Source: Aminobacter sp039907765
GTDB lineage: Bacteria; Pseudomonadota; Alphaproteobacteria; Rhizobiales; Rhizobiaceae
Reading direction: 5' to 3'
Assembly (NCBI RefSeq): GCF_039907765.1
Contig: NZ_JARDJI010000006.1
Span: forward strand, 124,001 to 188,000
DNA length: 64,000 nucleotides
Shown here: one piece after another, positions 19,025 through 29,131 of the stretch
Layout of the letters: each line of letters opens with the position of its first letter
How positions within the stretch are numbered: position 1 is the first letter of the stretch
Notes under the pieces: model-generated
Database searches by the model: none
Seen by the model: the letters and a program-made list of their open reading frames with translations, nothing else
What the model was told of the DNA's origin: nothing
Program-made: the position numbers and the translations under genes

Positions 19025-19750
19025 TCAGTCACGTTCGGCACCGATATAGCGACGGAACGCCTCCGGTCCAGAATTGTTGAAGAAATCAACGGCTTTGCCG
19101 CTCGCCGCGACCATGCCTGCTTCGACGAAAACCATGTTTTTGGCCAGTTTTCGCGCGTCTTCGGGTTGGTGTGTCACAAAAAGCACGGTCATCGGCCGTT
19201 CTGCATGCACGCCCGCGAGCAGGTCCAGCATCTCGTCGCGCAGCGCTGGTCCAAGCGAGGCGAACGGTTCATCCAGGAGCAGAACCGGCCGGTCGCGCAC
19301 AAGGACGCGGGCCAGCGCGACACGCTGGCGTTCGCCGCCGGACAGTTCCCGCGGCAGCCGATTCGTCATGCCGGCGAGGCCGACGCGCGTCAGCGCCTCC
19401 TGCACGTCTTCGCGGTCTGAAGCCGTGAGTTTGAGGGCGGGAGAGCGCCCCAGCCCGACATTGCTGGCGACGTCGAGATGGGCGAAGAGGTTGTTCTCCT
19501 GGAACACCATCGAGACCGGGCGCCCGGAAGGCGGCGCTGCGGTCACGTCTGCTCCGCCGATCAGCACCCGTCCTTCTCGCGGCTCCTCGAAGCCGGCCAC
19601 CAGATTGAGCAGCGTCGACTTGCCGGCGCCGCTCGGTCCCATGATCGCGGTGATCTCGCCGGGAGCGAAGTCCACGTCGAAACGCACCATGGTTTCCGCA
19701 TAGCTGAACAGCACCCGGTCGAGCCGCACCGCTTCGCCCCTTGCCGTCAT
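19025..19750 (-). CDS. thiQ: Thiamine ABC transporter ATP-binding protein ThiQ
   Basis: This 241-residue ABC ATPase has Walker A MGPSGAGKST, signature ELSGGERQR and Walker B LLLDEPFASL. The Q-loop region VSMVFQENNLFAHLDV is typical of ThiQ. The D-loop reads ASLGP instead of the common SALDP. Its ATG overlaps the thiP stop by 4 nt, which gives the order thiB-thiP-thiQ under a TPP riboswitch. It energises import of thiamine or its phosphates. Confidence 0.93.
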   Translation of the reverse strand: MTARGEAVRLDRVLFSYAETMVRFDVDFAPGEITAIMGPSGAGKSTLLNLVAGFEEPREGRVLIGGADVTAAPPSGRPVSMVFQENNLFAHLDVASNVGLGRSPALKLTASDREDVQEALTRVGLAGMTNRLPRELSGGERQRVALARVLVRDRPVLLLDEPFASLGPALRDEMLDLLAGVHAERPMTVLFVTHQPEDARKLAKNMVFVEAGMVAASGKAVDFFNNSGPEAFRRYIGAERD

Positions 19751-21363
19751 CGCGAAGTCTCCTTGCCGAGCCGGTCGGCGAGCATCATCAGTGCCAGGCA
19801 CAGCAGCCCGAGCATCAGCGCCAGCCCGGCAGCGTCGGCCGTGCGGTAGCTGCCCATGCGGGCGAGCAGAAGATAGGGCAGGGTCTGCACCGCGTCGCTG
19901 CCGAACAGCGCGATCACGCCGAGGTCGCCCAGCGAAAGTGCTGCGGCGAAGGCGAAGGCGGTGGCGAGCGGCCGCCGCAGCACCGGCCAGTCGATCAGGC
20001 GCAGGCGGCTCCAGCCGGCGATGCCCAGTTGCGCGCGCAGCCTTTCGTGGCGCTCGGCGGCGGCATCGTGAGCCGGGCGGATGGCACGCACGGCGAACGG
20101 CATCGCCATCACCGCATTGACGGTCACGACCATGACCGGCGCGAGCGCGAAGACGTCGACGCCCTGCCGCACCAGCACGAACCATCCGGCGCCGACGACG
20201 ACCGGCGGCACCACCAGAACGAGGCCGGCGCCGGTATCGGTCATCTTCTCGAGCAACGGTCGCTTGTTGCCCGCTCGGGCGGCGGCAAGCGCGTGCCGCG
20301 CCATGACGAGGGCGAGGGAAAGCGCGCAGGCCAGCGCCGCCGAAAGCGAGGCGAAAACGAGGCTCGTCAGCGCGGCACCTTGGACAGAGGCTTCGGTGGC
20401 AAGGCGGCCGAGGTCGGCTTCCAGCCCGGATGCGACGGTGGCCAGCATCGGCCCGCCGACGAAAACCAGTGCAGCGAGGATGACGGCGGCGTTCATGATC
20501 CTCTCGCCGATACGGGCGTCGATATAGCTGCGCCGCGCCACCGAGAGGTTGGCGTCGCCCGTCGTGTTGGCCCCGAGCTTCGTCAGCAGGGCCACCGCCG
20601 CCGCCGTCAGCACGATCTGCAGCAGCGTCAGCGCCACCGCCCGCGCGGGGTCGAAGTCGAAGCGCAGCGCCTGGTAGATCGCGACCTCGAGGGTGGTTGC
20701 GGCGGGGCCGCCGCCGAGCGTGAGTACGATGGTGAAGGAGGTGATGCAGAGCATGAACACCAGCCCGGCGGTGCCGGGCAGGGCCGTGCGCATCGCCGGC
20801 CATTCGATCAGCCGAAAGCTCGCGCGCGCGCCCATGCCGAGCTGGCTCGCCAGCCGCAATTGGTCGGCGGGAACGGTCTGCAACGATTCGAGCAGCAGCC
20901 GCGTCGCGAGAGGCAGGTTGAAGAAGACATGCGCGACGAGGATGCCGGAAAGCCCGTAGATGCCCGGCCAGGTGCCTCCGCCCAGCGCACCGAGGGGGGC
21001 GGCGAAATAGCCGGCGCGGCCATAGAGCGTCAGAATGCCGAGGGCCGCGACGATCGCCGGCAACGCCAGCGGCACGCCGAACAGGCGCAGGATCAGCCCG
21101 CGGCCGGGAAACTCCGGATGTCGTGCAAGCGCGCGGGCGACAAGGATCGCCGGGCCGACCGAAAGCAGCATCGACAGCAGTGCCTGCCACAGCGTGAAGC
21201 GGGCGATACGAAAGAGATAGGAATCGAAGGCTGCATAGGCGCCTTCGGGGTTGCGCCAGGCTTCGACGCCGAGGCCTGCGAAGGCACCGCCGATCAGCAG
21301 GCCGATGGCCGCCAGCGCGAGGATGCCTGCGGCGATGCGGGGGTCGCGATGGCTTATCTGCAT
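19747..21363 (-). CDS. thiP: Thiamine ABC transporter permease ThiP
   Basis: This 538-residue fused permease has two homologous halves, each with a binding-protein-dependent transport domain, and about twelve transmembrane helices in all. The coupling loop of the first half lies around LRLASQLGMGARASFRLIEWP and that of the second around LRAQLGIAGWSRLRLIDWP. The double-length architecture and location between thiB and thiQ identify ThiP. A 44-nt inverted repeat lies in the 247-bp gap to thiB. Confidence 0.93.
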   Translation of the reverse strand: MQISHRDPRIAAGILALAAIGLLIGGAFAGLGVEAWRNPEGAYAAFDSYLFRIARFTLWQALLSMLLSVGPAILVARALARHPEFPGRGLILRLFGVPLALPAIVAALGILTLYGRAGYFAAPLGALGGGTWPGIYGLSGILVAHVFFNLPLATRLLLESLQTVPADQLRLASQLGMGARASFRLIEWPAMRTALPGTAGLVFMLCITSFTIVLTLGGGPAATTLEVAIYQALRFDFDPARAVALTLLQIVLTAAAVALLTKLGANTTGDANLSVARRSYIDARIGERIMNAAVILAALVFVGGPMLATVASGLEADLGRLATEASVQGAALTSLVFASLSAALACALSLALVMARHALAAARAGNKRPLLEKMTDTGAGLVLVVPPVVVGAGWFVLVRQGVDVFALAPVMVVTVNAVMAMPFAVRAIRPAHDAAAERHERLRAQLGIAGWSRLRLIDWPVLRRPLATAFAFAAALSLGDLGVIALFGSDAVQTLPYLLLARMGSYRTADAAGLALMLGLLCLALMMLADRLGKETSR

Positions 21364-21423
21364 GATGGGCCGGACTTTGCAGGGTGCGGACTGTAAGGCC
21401 GACTAACATTGCGCCCTGTCGCG

Positions 21424-21576
21424 CCCCCCTCTGGCCTGCCGGCCATCTCCCCCACAAGGGGGGAGATCAGCTGCTTCAGCCTCCCTCTGCTTCCAGCAGC
21501 GCCAAAGATTGGCGCAGGCCATGCCACAGCCAATCTCCCCCCTTGTGGGGGAGATGGCCGGCAGGCCAGAGGGGGG
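21424..21576. repeat. Palindromic intergenic repeat: perfect 44-nt inverted arms
   Basis: The left arm at 21424-21467 and the right arm at 21533-21576 are exact reverse complements over 44 nt, separated by 65 nt. Each arm contains an inner short palindrome (CTCCCCC...GGGGGGAG). It lies between thiB and thiP and would form a long cruciform or transcript hairpin. Similar elements are common in mesorhizobial intergenic DNA. Confidence 0.92.
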
Positions 21577-21610
21577 TGTTGAAGCGCGGCCACGTTCCAG
21601 CCTTACGAGC

Positions 21611-22615
21611 TTACCTGCTCATCACGCCGAGCCACTCGTCGACCCAGGCCTTGCGGTTGGCGGCGACCTCGTCGGCGCTGAAGAGCAGCGTCTTGGACGG
21701 CTTCACCAGCTTGTCGAAGGCGGGGTTGAGCGGCTTGTCGGTCTTGCCGGCCGGCAGCATCCAGTTGGTCTCAGGCACCACGTCCTGGAAGCCCGGGCCG
21801 GTCATGAAGGCCATGAACTTCTCCGACAGCGGGTTCTTGGCGCCCGTGGTGGTTATGCCGGCGACCTCGATCTGGAGATAGTGGCCTTCCTCGAAGGATG
21901 CGGCCTGGTAGCGCTCGGTGTTCTCGGCGACGATGTGGTAGGCGGGCGAGGTCGTGTAGGACAGCACCATCGGCGCCTCGCCCTTGGTGAACAGGCCATA
22001 GGCCTCGCTCCAGCCCGGGGTGACGGTCAGCACGCGGCCCTTGAGCTTGGCCCAGGCCTCGGGCGCCTTGTCGCCATAGACCGACTTGACCCAGAGCAGC
22101 AGGCCGAGGCCCGGCGTCGAGGTGCGCGGATCCTGGATGGCGATCTTCTCCTCGGGGTTGCCCTCGACCAGGTCCTTCAGGCTCTTGGGCGGGGTCTTCA
22201 GCTTCTCGGTATCATAGACGACGGCGAAGTAGCCGTAGTCGTAGGGCACGAAGGTGTCGTCCTTCCAGTCGCCGGGGACCTTGATGTCGTTGCCCGCCGC
22301 GGCGTGCGGCACGAACAGGCCGGTCGCCTTGGCCTCGGCGGTCAGGTTGGTGTCGAGGCCGAGCACGATGTCGGCCTTGGTCGAGGCCCCCTCGAGCTTG
22401 ACGCGGTTGAGCAGCGCCACGCCGTCGGCCACCGAGACGAAATCGACCGCGCAGGCGCATTCGGCCTCGAAAGCCTTCTTCACCTGCGGGCCGGGGCCCC
22501 ATTCTGAGGTGAAGCTCTCATAGGTGTAGATGGTGAGCTTGCCTTCGGCCGAAGCCGGGAAGGCAGCGGCGGCAAGCGCCAGGGCGGATGTCAGCGACAG
22601 GATCAGCGAGCGCAT
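21611..22615 (-). CDS. thiB: Thiamine-binding periplasmic protein ThiB
   Basis: This 334-residue solute-binding protein has a signal peptide (about residues 1-24, ending FPASA), followed by EGKLTIYTYESFTSEWGPGP, the classic ThiB N-terminus. Other marks are DIVLGLDTNLTAEA, VPYDYGYFAVVYDTE and DPRTSTPGLGLLLW. The start at 22615 has AAGGAGG 5 nt upstream. A TPP riboswitch sits directly upstream, so the operon is off when thiamine diphosphate is plentiful. Confidence 0.95.
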   Translation of the reverse strand: MRSLILSLTSALALAAAAFPASAEGKLTIYTYESFTSEWGPGPQVKKAFEAECACAVDFVSVADGVALLNRVKLEGASTKADIVLGLDTNLTAEAKATGLFVPHAAAGNDIKVPGDWKDDTFVPYDYGYFAVVYDTEKLKTPPKSLKDLVEGNPEEKIAIQDPRTSTPGLGLLLWVKSVYGDKAPEAWAKLKGRVLTVTPGWSEAYGLFTKGEAPMVLSYTTSPAYHIVAENTERYQAASFEEGHYLQIEVAGITTTGAKNPLSEKFMAFMTGPGFQDVVPETNWMLPAGKTDKPLNPAFDKLVKPSKTLLFSADEVAANRKAWVDEWLGVMSR

Positions 22616-22671
22616 CGGCGCCTCCTTCATTAGGGTTGAAAGGGAATTTGAAGCGCCGGGGCGTCCGAAGC

Positions 22672-22776
22672 ATCTAATCCCTCCGCCGGTACAAACCGGA
22701 TCAGGTTCGGCGGGTTGGCCGGAATTCTCCCAGCCTCTCAGCCGGCCCGCTTGCGCGCGACAGGCACCCCGTTAGA
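22672..22776 (-). promoter_or_regulatory. TPP riboswitch (THI element)
   Basis: On the minus strand the conserved blocks occur in order: GGGGTGCC, GGCTGAGA, AACCCGCCGAACCTGATCC, then a P3-like pair closing with GGCGGAGGGA. These are the core bases of the thiamine diphosphate aptamer. It lies 57 nt before the thiB start and its proximal end could mask the ribosome site. Family assignment is from established knowledge and is firm. Confidence 0.95.
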
Positions 22777-22878
22777 GCGATCCAAGAAATAGAGCCGGCG
22801 AAGGGGCGGTGCAAGCGCAAGTTTCAGGCACGCGCGGCGGCCTTCCGTTTCGGCTGCCGGGCTGGTAATGGCCACGGC

Positions 22879-23523
22879 ATGAGCCGGTTCACCATCCTCC
22901 TCGGCGGCGAGATATTCCGCACGCCGCGCCTCGACAGCCAGGTCGCGGGCAGCCGCGTGATCGCGGCCGATTCCGGCATCCGCCACGCGGCCATGCTCGA
23001 CCTGGTCCCGGAACTCTGGCTGGGCGACTTCGATTCCGTGCCGGCCGATCTCGATGCCCGCCTGGCCGGCCTGCCGCGCGAGACCTTTCCCGCCGACAAG
23101 GACAAGACCGACGGCGAGTTGGCCATCGCCGCGGCTCTTGATCGTGGCGCCACCTCGCTGGTTCTCGCCGGCGCCTTTGGCGGCCCGCGCGCCGACCATG
23201 CCTTCCTGCATCTGGCGCTGGCGCTCAGGCTTGCGGAAGCCGGTACCGAGGTGCTGCTCACCAGCGGCCGCCAGGAGGGTGTGCCTTTGCTCCCTGGTGC
23301 TGCCGACTTCGACTATGACGCGGGCACGTTGTTTTCCGTGCTCGCCTTCTCCGCGCTCTCCGGCCTCTCCGAAGAGGGCGCCAAATGGCCGCTCGACAAG
23401 GTCGAGGTGCCGTTCGGTTCCTCGCTGACCTTGTCGAACGAAGTTCGCGGGCGGCTCAGCATATCGCTGGCCGACGGCCGCGCCTTGCTTCTCGCACATC
23501 CCTTTCCCGCCTCGGAATTCTGA
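22879..23523 (+). CDS. thiN: Thiamine diphosphokinase
   Basis: This 214-residue enzyme transfers diphosphate from ATP to thiamine, making TPP. Family motifs are LWLGDFDSVPADL (metal and ATP site), DKDKTDGELAIAAAL, and GGPRADHAFLHL, in the usual order for the Thi80/TPK fold. It is divergent from the thiBPQ import operon and its riboswitch, so imported thiamine is activated by the neighbouring gene's product. The downstream ABC-F gene starts 3 bp after its stop. Confidence 0.92.
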   Translation: MSRFTILLGGEIFRTPRLDSQVAGSRVIAADSGIRHAAMLDLVPELWLGDFDSVPADLDARLAGLPRETFPADKDKTDGELAIAAALDRGATSLVLAGAFGGPRADHAFLHLALALRLAEAGTEVLLTSGRQEGVPLLPGAADFDYDAGTLFSVLAFSALSGLSEEGAKWPLDKVEVPFGSSLTLSNEVRGRLSISLADGRALLLAHPFPASEF

Positions 23524-23526
23524 AAA

Positions 23527-25341
23527 ATGGCGCCACCGCTCCTCAATCTCGACGGCATCCGCCTGACCTTCGGCGGCGTGCCGCTGCTCGACGGGGCGGC
23601 GCTCTCCGCCTCGGCCGGCGACAAGATCGCGCTCGTCGGCCGCAACGGTTCGGGCAAGTCGACGCTGCTCAAGATCGCCGCCGGCCTGGTCGAGCCGACC
23701 GACGGCGAGGTGTTCCGCCAGCCTTCGGCGACCATCCGCTACCTGCCGCAGGCGCCCGACATGGACGGTTTTGCCAGCGTGCGCGCCTATGTCGAGGCGG
23801 GCTTGGGACCGGCCGACGATCCGCATCGCGCCACCTACCTGCTCGATCATCTCGGGCTCACCGGCGAGGAGCGCCCCGGCGACCTTTCCGGCGGCGAGGC
23901 GCGCCGCGCAGCACTCGCCCGCGTCATGGCGCCGGAGCCGGACATCGTGCTGCTCGACGAGCCGACCAACCATCTCGACCTCTCGGTCATCGAATGGCTG
24001 GAGGAAGAACTCATCCGCACCTCTTCGGCGCTGATCCTGATCTCGCACGACCGCCGCTTCCTCGAACGCGTCAGCCGCAACACGGTCTGGCTCGATCGCG
24101 GCCAGACGCGCCGGCTCGACCGCGGCTTCGCCCATTTCGAGGAATGGCGCGACCAGATCCTCGAGGAGGAGGAGCGCGAGCAGCACAAGCTCGGCCGCCA
24201 GATCGTGCGCGAGGAGCACTGGCTGCGCTACGGGGTGACCGCCCGGCGCAAGCGCAACATGCGCCGGCTCGGCGAATTGCAGTCGATGCGGCAGCGCTTC
24301 CGCAGCCATCGCGGCGCCGAAGGCGTGGCGACCATGGTGGCGAGTGACGCCGCCGAATCCGGCAAGCTGGTCATCGAAGCCAAGAACATCGAGAAGAGCT
24401 TCGGCGAGCTGAACGTCGTCAAGGGGTTCTCGACCCGCATCCAGCGCGGCGACCGCGTCGGTCTCGTAGGGCCGAACGGCGCCGGCAAGACGACTCTGCT
24501 CAGGATGCTGACCGGGGAGATGGAGCCCGATGTCGGCAACGTCCGGCTCGGCGTCAACCTCGAGATCGCGACCCTCGACCAGAAGCGCGAGGCGGTCGAC
24601 CCGAACGAGACGCTCACGAGCTACCTCACCGACGGGCGCGGCGAGAACCTCGTCATCAACGGCGAGCAGCGCCACGTCGTCTCCTACATGAAGGACTTCC
24701 TGTTCAAGCCCGAGCAGGCGCGCACGCCGGTGCGCGAGCTTTCCGGCGGCGAGCGCGCCCGGCTGATCCTGGCACGCGTCCTGGCGCGTCCGGCCAATCT
24801 TTTGGTGCTCGACGAACCGACCAACGACCTCGACATGGAGACGCTGGAACTGCTGCAGGAACTGGTCGCGGGTTTCGCCGGCACCGTCATCCTGGTCAGC
24901 CACGACCGCGATTTCCTCGACCGCACGGTCACCAGCATCATCGCGCCAGACGGCGACGGCAAATGGGTCGAATATGCCGGCGGCTATTCCGACATGCTGG
25001 CGCAGCGCGGCGTGGCTAGGCTCGAGGACCGCAAGGCGCGCAAGCCGAATGCCGAGCCGTCGGGCGGCTCCCGGCCGGCGGCGGACGCCCCCAAGGCAGC
25101 GGCCAGGAAGCTTTCCTTCAAGCAGAAGTTCGCGCTCGACAATTTGCCCAAGAAGATCGACGCGGTGACGGCATCGATCTCGCGGCTGGAGAACCAGATC
25201 GCCGATCCGGCCTTCTACGAACGCGACCCGAACGGCTTCCAGAAAACCATCGCCGCCCTCGACAAGGAACGCGTGTCGCTGGCCGCGCTGGAGGAGGAAT
25301 GGCTCGAGCTGGAGATGCTGCGCGAGGAGCTCGAAGGCTGA
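23527..25341 (+). CDS. uup: ABC-F family ATPase, Uup type
   Basis: This soluble 604-residue protein has two ABC cassettes and no membrane segment: Walker A GRNGSGKST and GPNGAGKTT, signatures LSGGEARRA and LSGGERARL, and Walker B LLDEPTNHLD and LDEPTNDLD. A linker of charged helices follows the first cassette. The C-terminus (about 535-604) is the coiled-coil domain of Uup (KIDAVTASISRLENQI, then a Glu/Leu-rich end). ABC-F proteins act on ribosomes; Uup also affects transposon excision and branched DNA. It starts 3 bp after thiN and is likely co-transcribed. Confidence 0.9.
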   Translation: MAPPLLNLDGIRLTFGGVPLLDGAALSASAGDKIALVGRNGSGKSTLLKIAAGLVEPTDGEVFRQPSATIRYLPQAPDMDGFASVRAYVEAGLGPADDPHRATYLLDHLGLTGEERPGDLSGGEARRAALARVMAPEPDIVLLDEPTNHLDLSVIEWLEEELIRTSSALILISHDRRFLERVSRNTVWLDRGQTRRLDRGFAHFEEWRDQILEEEEREQHKLGRQIVREEHWLRYGVTARRKRNMRRLGELQSMRQRFRSHRGAEGVATMVASDAAESGKLVIEAKNIEKSFGELNVVKGFSTRIQRGDRVGLVGPNGAGKTTLLRMLTGEMEPDVGNVRLGVNLEIATLDQKREAVDPNETLTSYLTDGRGENLVINGEQRHVVSYMKDFLFKPEQARTPVRELSGGERARLILARVLARPANLLVLDEPTNDLDMETLELLQELVAGFAGTVILVSHDRDFLDRTVTSIIAPDGDGKWVEYAGGYSDMLAQRGVARLEDRKARKPNAEPSGGSRPAADAPKAAARKLSFKQKFALDNLPKKIDAVTASISRLENQIADPAFYERDPNGFQKTIAALDKERVSLAALEEEWLELEMLREELEG

Positions 25342-25455
25342 AGCGTTTCCGCTTTTCTTCGAAGCGCAAGAGCGCCCCAACCCGACGCAATTCCGGGCGA
25401 AAACCGCCTCGCACCTTGCTGGAATTGCTGCGGCCGGATTGCAGCACTTGATCGG

Positions 25456-25474
25456 TGCGCATATGTTATGCGCA
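25456..25474. promoter_or_regulatory. Operator palindrome overlapping the ccdA start
   Basis: TGCGCATA and TATGCGCA form an 8-bp perfect inverted repeat with a 3-nt spacer. It covers the first ATG (25468) and touches the second (25474). GATCGGTGC is repeated on both sides. This fits autorepression by the CcdAB complex. Confidence 0.6.
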
Positions 25475-25728
25475 TGATCGGTGCTGCCCTGTTGCAGAAA
25501 GCTCCTAAACCCGTCCGCAAGCCGACCAACGTGACCATCGATGCCGCCCTGGTCGAAGAGGCCAAGGCGCTCGGCATCAACATGTCGCAACTCGCCGAGG
25601 AGGCCCTGGCGAAGGCCGTCTCCGAGGAAAAGTCGCGGCGGTGGAAGATCGAGAACCAAGCTACGTTGGATGCTTGGAACGACTATGTCGACCAGAACGG
25701 GTTGCCTCTGGCCAAATACCGGTACTGA
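25468..25728 (+). CDS. ccdA: CcdA-type antitoxin
   Basis: This 86-residue protein has an N-terminal ribbon-helix-helix domain (KPTNVTIDAALVEEAKALGI, then NMSQLAEEALAKAV) and a C-terminal toxin-binding segment ending in the CcdA signature (ENQATLDAWNDYVDQNG LPLAKYRY). It neutralises the gyrase poison CcdB and represses its own promoter. An alternative ATG two codons later at 25474 may be the true start, because the first ATG lies inside the operator palindrome. Its stop shares one base with the ccdB start (TGATG). Confidence 0.92.
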   Translation: MRMIGAALLQKAPKPVRKPTNVTIDAALVEEAKALGINMSQLAEEALAKAVSEEKSRRWKIENQATLDAWNDYVDQNGLPLAKYRY

Positions 25729-26027
25729 TGGCCAGATACGACCTGTTCGCTGGTCCGTATGGTGGCAGTTATCTGCTCGACGTGCAGTCGGACCTGCTCG
25801 ACCACCTGAAATCACGGGTGGTGGTGCCGCTGCTGCCTGCGGAAGACGCTCCGCCGCCGGTCAGGACGCTCAATCCGGTATTCGATATCGATGGCCGAAA
25901 GCTGATCATGGCTACGCACCTCATCGGTGCTGTCGCGGTTTCCGAATTGGGAGAACCGCGCGCCAATCTAGGCGAGCGCCACGACCAGATTATTGACGCC
26001 CTGGACATGCTGTTCCAAGGCTTCTGA
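25728..26027 (+). CDS. ccdB: CcdB-type toxin (DNA gyrase inhibitor)
   Basis: This 99-residue protein has CcdB fold sequence: MARYDLFAGPYGGSYLLDVQ, then VVVPLLPAEDAPPPVRTLNP, then LIMATHLIGAVAVSELG and a C-terminal helix. The last residues, which contact gyrase in F-plasmid CcdB (Trp-Gly-Ile end), here read MLFQGF, so gyrase poisoning is plausible but not proven. It is translationally coupled to ccdA. The pair sits between the uup gene and a convergent hypothetical gene, and appears intact. Confidence 0.92.
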   Translation: MARYDLFAGPYGGSYLLDVQSDLLDHLKSRVVVPLLPAEDAPPPVRTLNPVFDIDGRKLIMATHLIGAVAVSELGEPRANLGERHDQIIDALDMLFQGF

Positions 26028-26055
26028 CGCGGGCACCACGTCACTTCAGGCAGCC

Positions 26056-27561
26056 TTAGCCTGCCGCCTTGGCCTCCCAGGCCTTCATGGCTTCCTCGAA
26101 CGCCTTGTCGCCCGGAATGCCCTTTTCCATGGTGAAGAGGGCGCGGCGGCCGGACTTGTAGACCACCGGCACGTCGATCCAGCTGCGGCGGCGCAGCAGG
26201 TTCAGGTTGGTGTCCATCTCGGCCTTGGTGTCGTTGAGCGCGACGAGGAAGAAGCCGTCGGCGATCTTGGCCGGAATGCCCAGGAGCGGGCTTCCCGCAT
26301 CCTGCTCGGAGCTCTTCAGCGCCACGCGCAGGATGTTCTCGATGCCGCCGCCCTCGAAGCCGTCCGGCGTGAGGAAGATCATTTCGAGTATATGGCTCGC
26401 CGGCAGCGTCTTGTCGGCGTTGCGGCGGATGGTCATGCGCAGCTGGATGTCCTTGCCGGGGATCGTCGCCTCGGCGCGGATCGCGGGCTCCGGCGGCAGG
26501 TCGCCGCCGGGCGATTCCTGCACCACCGACCAGACCACCGAGCCGGGCTCTGCCGACCCCTGGGCCACGTTGGTGCGTTCCTCGTAGAAGATCGCCTTCT
26601 GGCCCACTGCAACCTGGGCGTTCTCGGTCGCCGCGGGCGCCGGGTTGGCACCGGCCGCTTCGGCTGGCGCGGGAGTCGCCGGCGTCGGTCCGGGTGTTGG
26701 CTCGGGTTCCGTGGACGGCGCCTGGGTCAGCGCGGCGACGGAGGTGCCTTCGCCGATGCTGCTGCCGCCGCCGGCGGGACCGGGGTCGACTTCCTTGCCG
26801 TCGGATGTCAGCCGCTGCGTAAGCTTGACCTGCCCGTCTTCAGCCGACGGTTCGGCGGTCTGCTCGCCACCGGTGGCAGCCGGTGCCGTCGCCTCGTTCG
26901 CGGCCGGCGCGGGTGCAGCAGGCTTGTCGCTGCCGGAACCGATCAGCGCGTCGCGGTTCGACCACAGGGCGTAACCGCCGCCGCCGACCACCGCGACGGC
27001 CAGCACGGCCGCGATCAGGCCGCCGCCGATGCGGCGGCGCGGCTTCTGCCTGTATTTCTGGAACGGATCGGCATCGCTCTCCGGCGCATCGAAGTCATCG
27101 TCGCGAGCGGCTTCCGGCGTCTCGTCATACTGGTCGTCGTCGGCCAGGAATTCCGGCGGCGGGGCGCTTGGCCGCGGCTGCGGCGCGACCGAAGCCGCAG
27201 GGCGCGGCGGCGCCACGGGAGCGGGCGCGGGAGCCGGCGCCGCCGGTTCGGCCATGGCGGCCGGCTGGGCATGAAGCGGCTTGTTCCTGTTGCGGTCGAT
27301 GGAGGAGAAGACGTTCTCGAGTTCGGCCAGCGGGTCGTCGTAGGTCGGCTTCGGGCCGTACTCCGCCTCCACGGTCGCGATGGCGTCCTCCAGCGTCTTC
27401 TTCTGGCGGTCGGCGACGCTTTGCGGCGGCGGCGGGTTGATGGCGGCAAGCTTGGCCGAAATCGTCGCGCGGGCCTTGTCGTACACCCGCGCACGCATGG
27501 CCGGCGTCGTCTCGCCCATGCCGTCCAGCGTCTTCTTCAGAACCGCTACGAAGTCTGCCAT
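26056..27561 (-). CDS. Membrane-anchored hypothetical protein with Pro/Ala-rich linkers
   Basis: This 501-residue protein starts with a helical domain (residues 1-90, FVAVLKKTLDGMGETTPAMR). A Pro/Ala-rich acidic linker follows (about 95-170), then a basic stretch and a single transmembrane helix (about 180-203, IGGGLIAAVLAVAVVGGGG). After a second low-complexity linker comes a C-terminal globular domain (about 305-501) with beta-strand content. The topology is cytoplasmic N-domain and periplasmic C-domain. The family is conserved in rhizobia from memory, without known function. It has no operon partner: purA upstream ends 74 bp before its start. Confidence 0.75.
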   Translation of the reverse strand: MADFVAVLKKTLDGMGETTPAMRARVYDKARATISAKLAAINPPPPQSVADRQKKTLEDAIATVEAEYGPKPTYDDPLAELENVFSSIDRNRNKPLHAQPAAMAEPAAPAPAPAPVAPPRPAASVAPQPRPSAPPPEFLADDDQYDETPEAARDDDFDAPESDADPFQKYRQKPRRRIGGGLIAAVLAVAVVGGGGYALWSNRDALIGSGSDKPAAPAPAANEATAPAATGGEQTAEPSAEDGQVKLTQRLTSDGKEVDPGPAGGGSSIGEGTSVAALTQAPSTEPEPTPGPTPATPAPAEAAGANPAPAATENAQVAVGQKAIFYEERTNVAQGSAEPGSVVWSVVQESPGGDLPPEPAIRAEATIPGKDIQLRMTIRRNADKTLPASHILEMIFLTPDGFEGGGIENILRVALKSSEQDAGSPLLGIPAKIADGFFLVALNDTKAEMDTNLNLLRRRSWIDVPVVYKSGRRALFTMEKGIPGDKAFEEAMKAWEAKAAG

Positions 27562-27635
27562 GCTCTCGTCGACCTATCTGTTCATCCTCGGGCCGCGTCT
27601 CCGCCTGACATTGCGGCCCGCCGGGGTGTCAATAA

Positions 27636-28934
<1,299 letters not shown>

Positions 28935-29131
28935 GGTTCTTTCCTTCCGGTTTCGCGGGTGAAGCCGCGAACAGTTCAAAATGACAGGCCTCTATAGCGC
29001 CAAGCAATTGGATGCGCGACCCTTCTTTTGCCCTCCGAGGCATAACAAAATGCTGCTTTGGACGCATTTACTTGGCCCTCCGGCGCACTTACGCCGGAGA
29101 GCCCGCTCCCTGCCGCCGAAGGCGCGACCGA

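Noticed and set aside
19741..21396. A 551-codon plus-strand frame opposite thiP
   Set aside because: Its charged His/Gln/Arg-rich sequence is the reverse of membrane-protein codons; ThiP is certain.
22738..25815. A 1025-codon minus-strand frame across thiN and uup
   Set aside because: It runs through a riboswitch and two recognised genes on the other strand and shows no domain; it is a G+C shadow.
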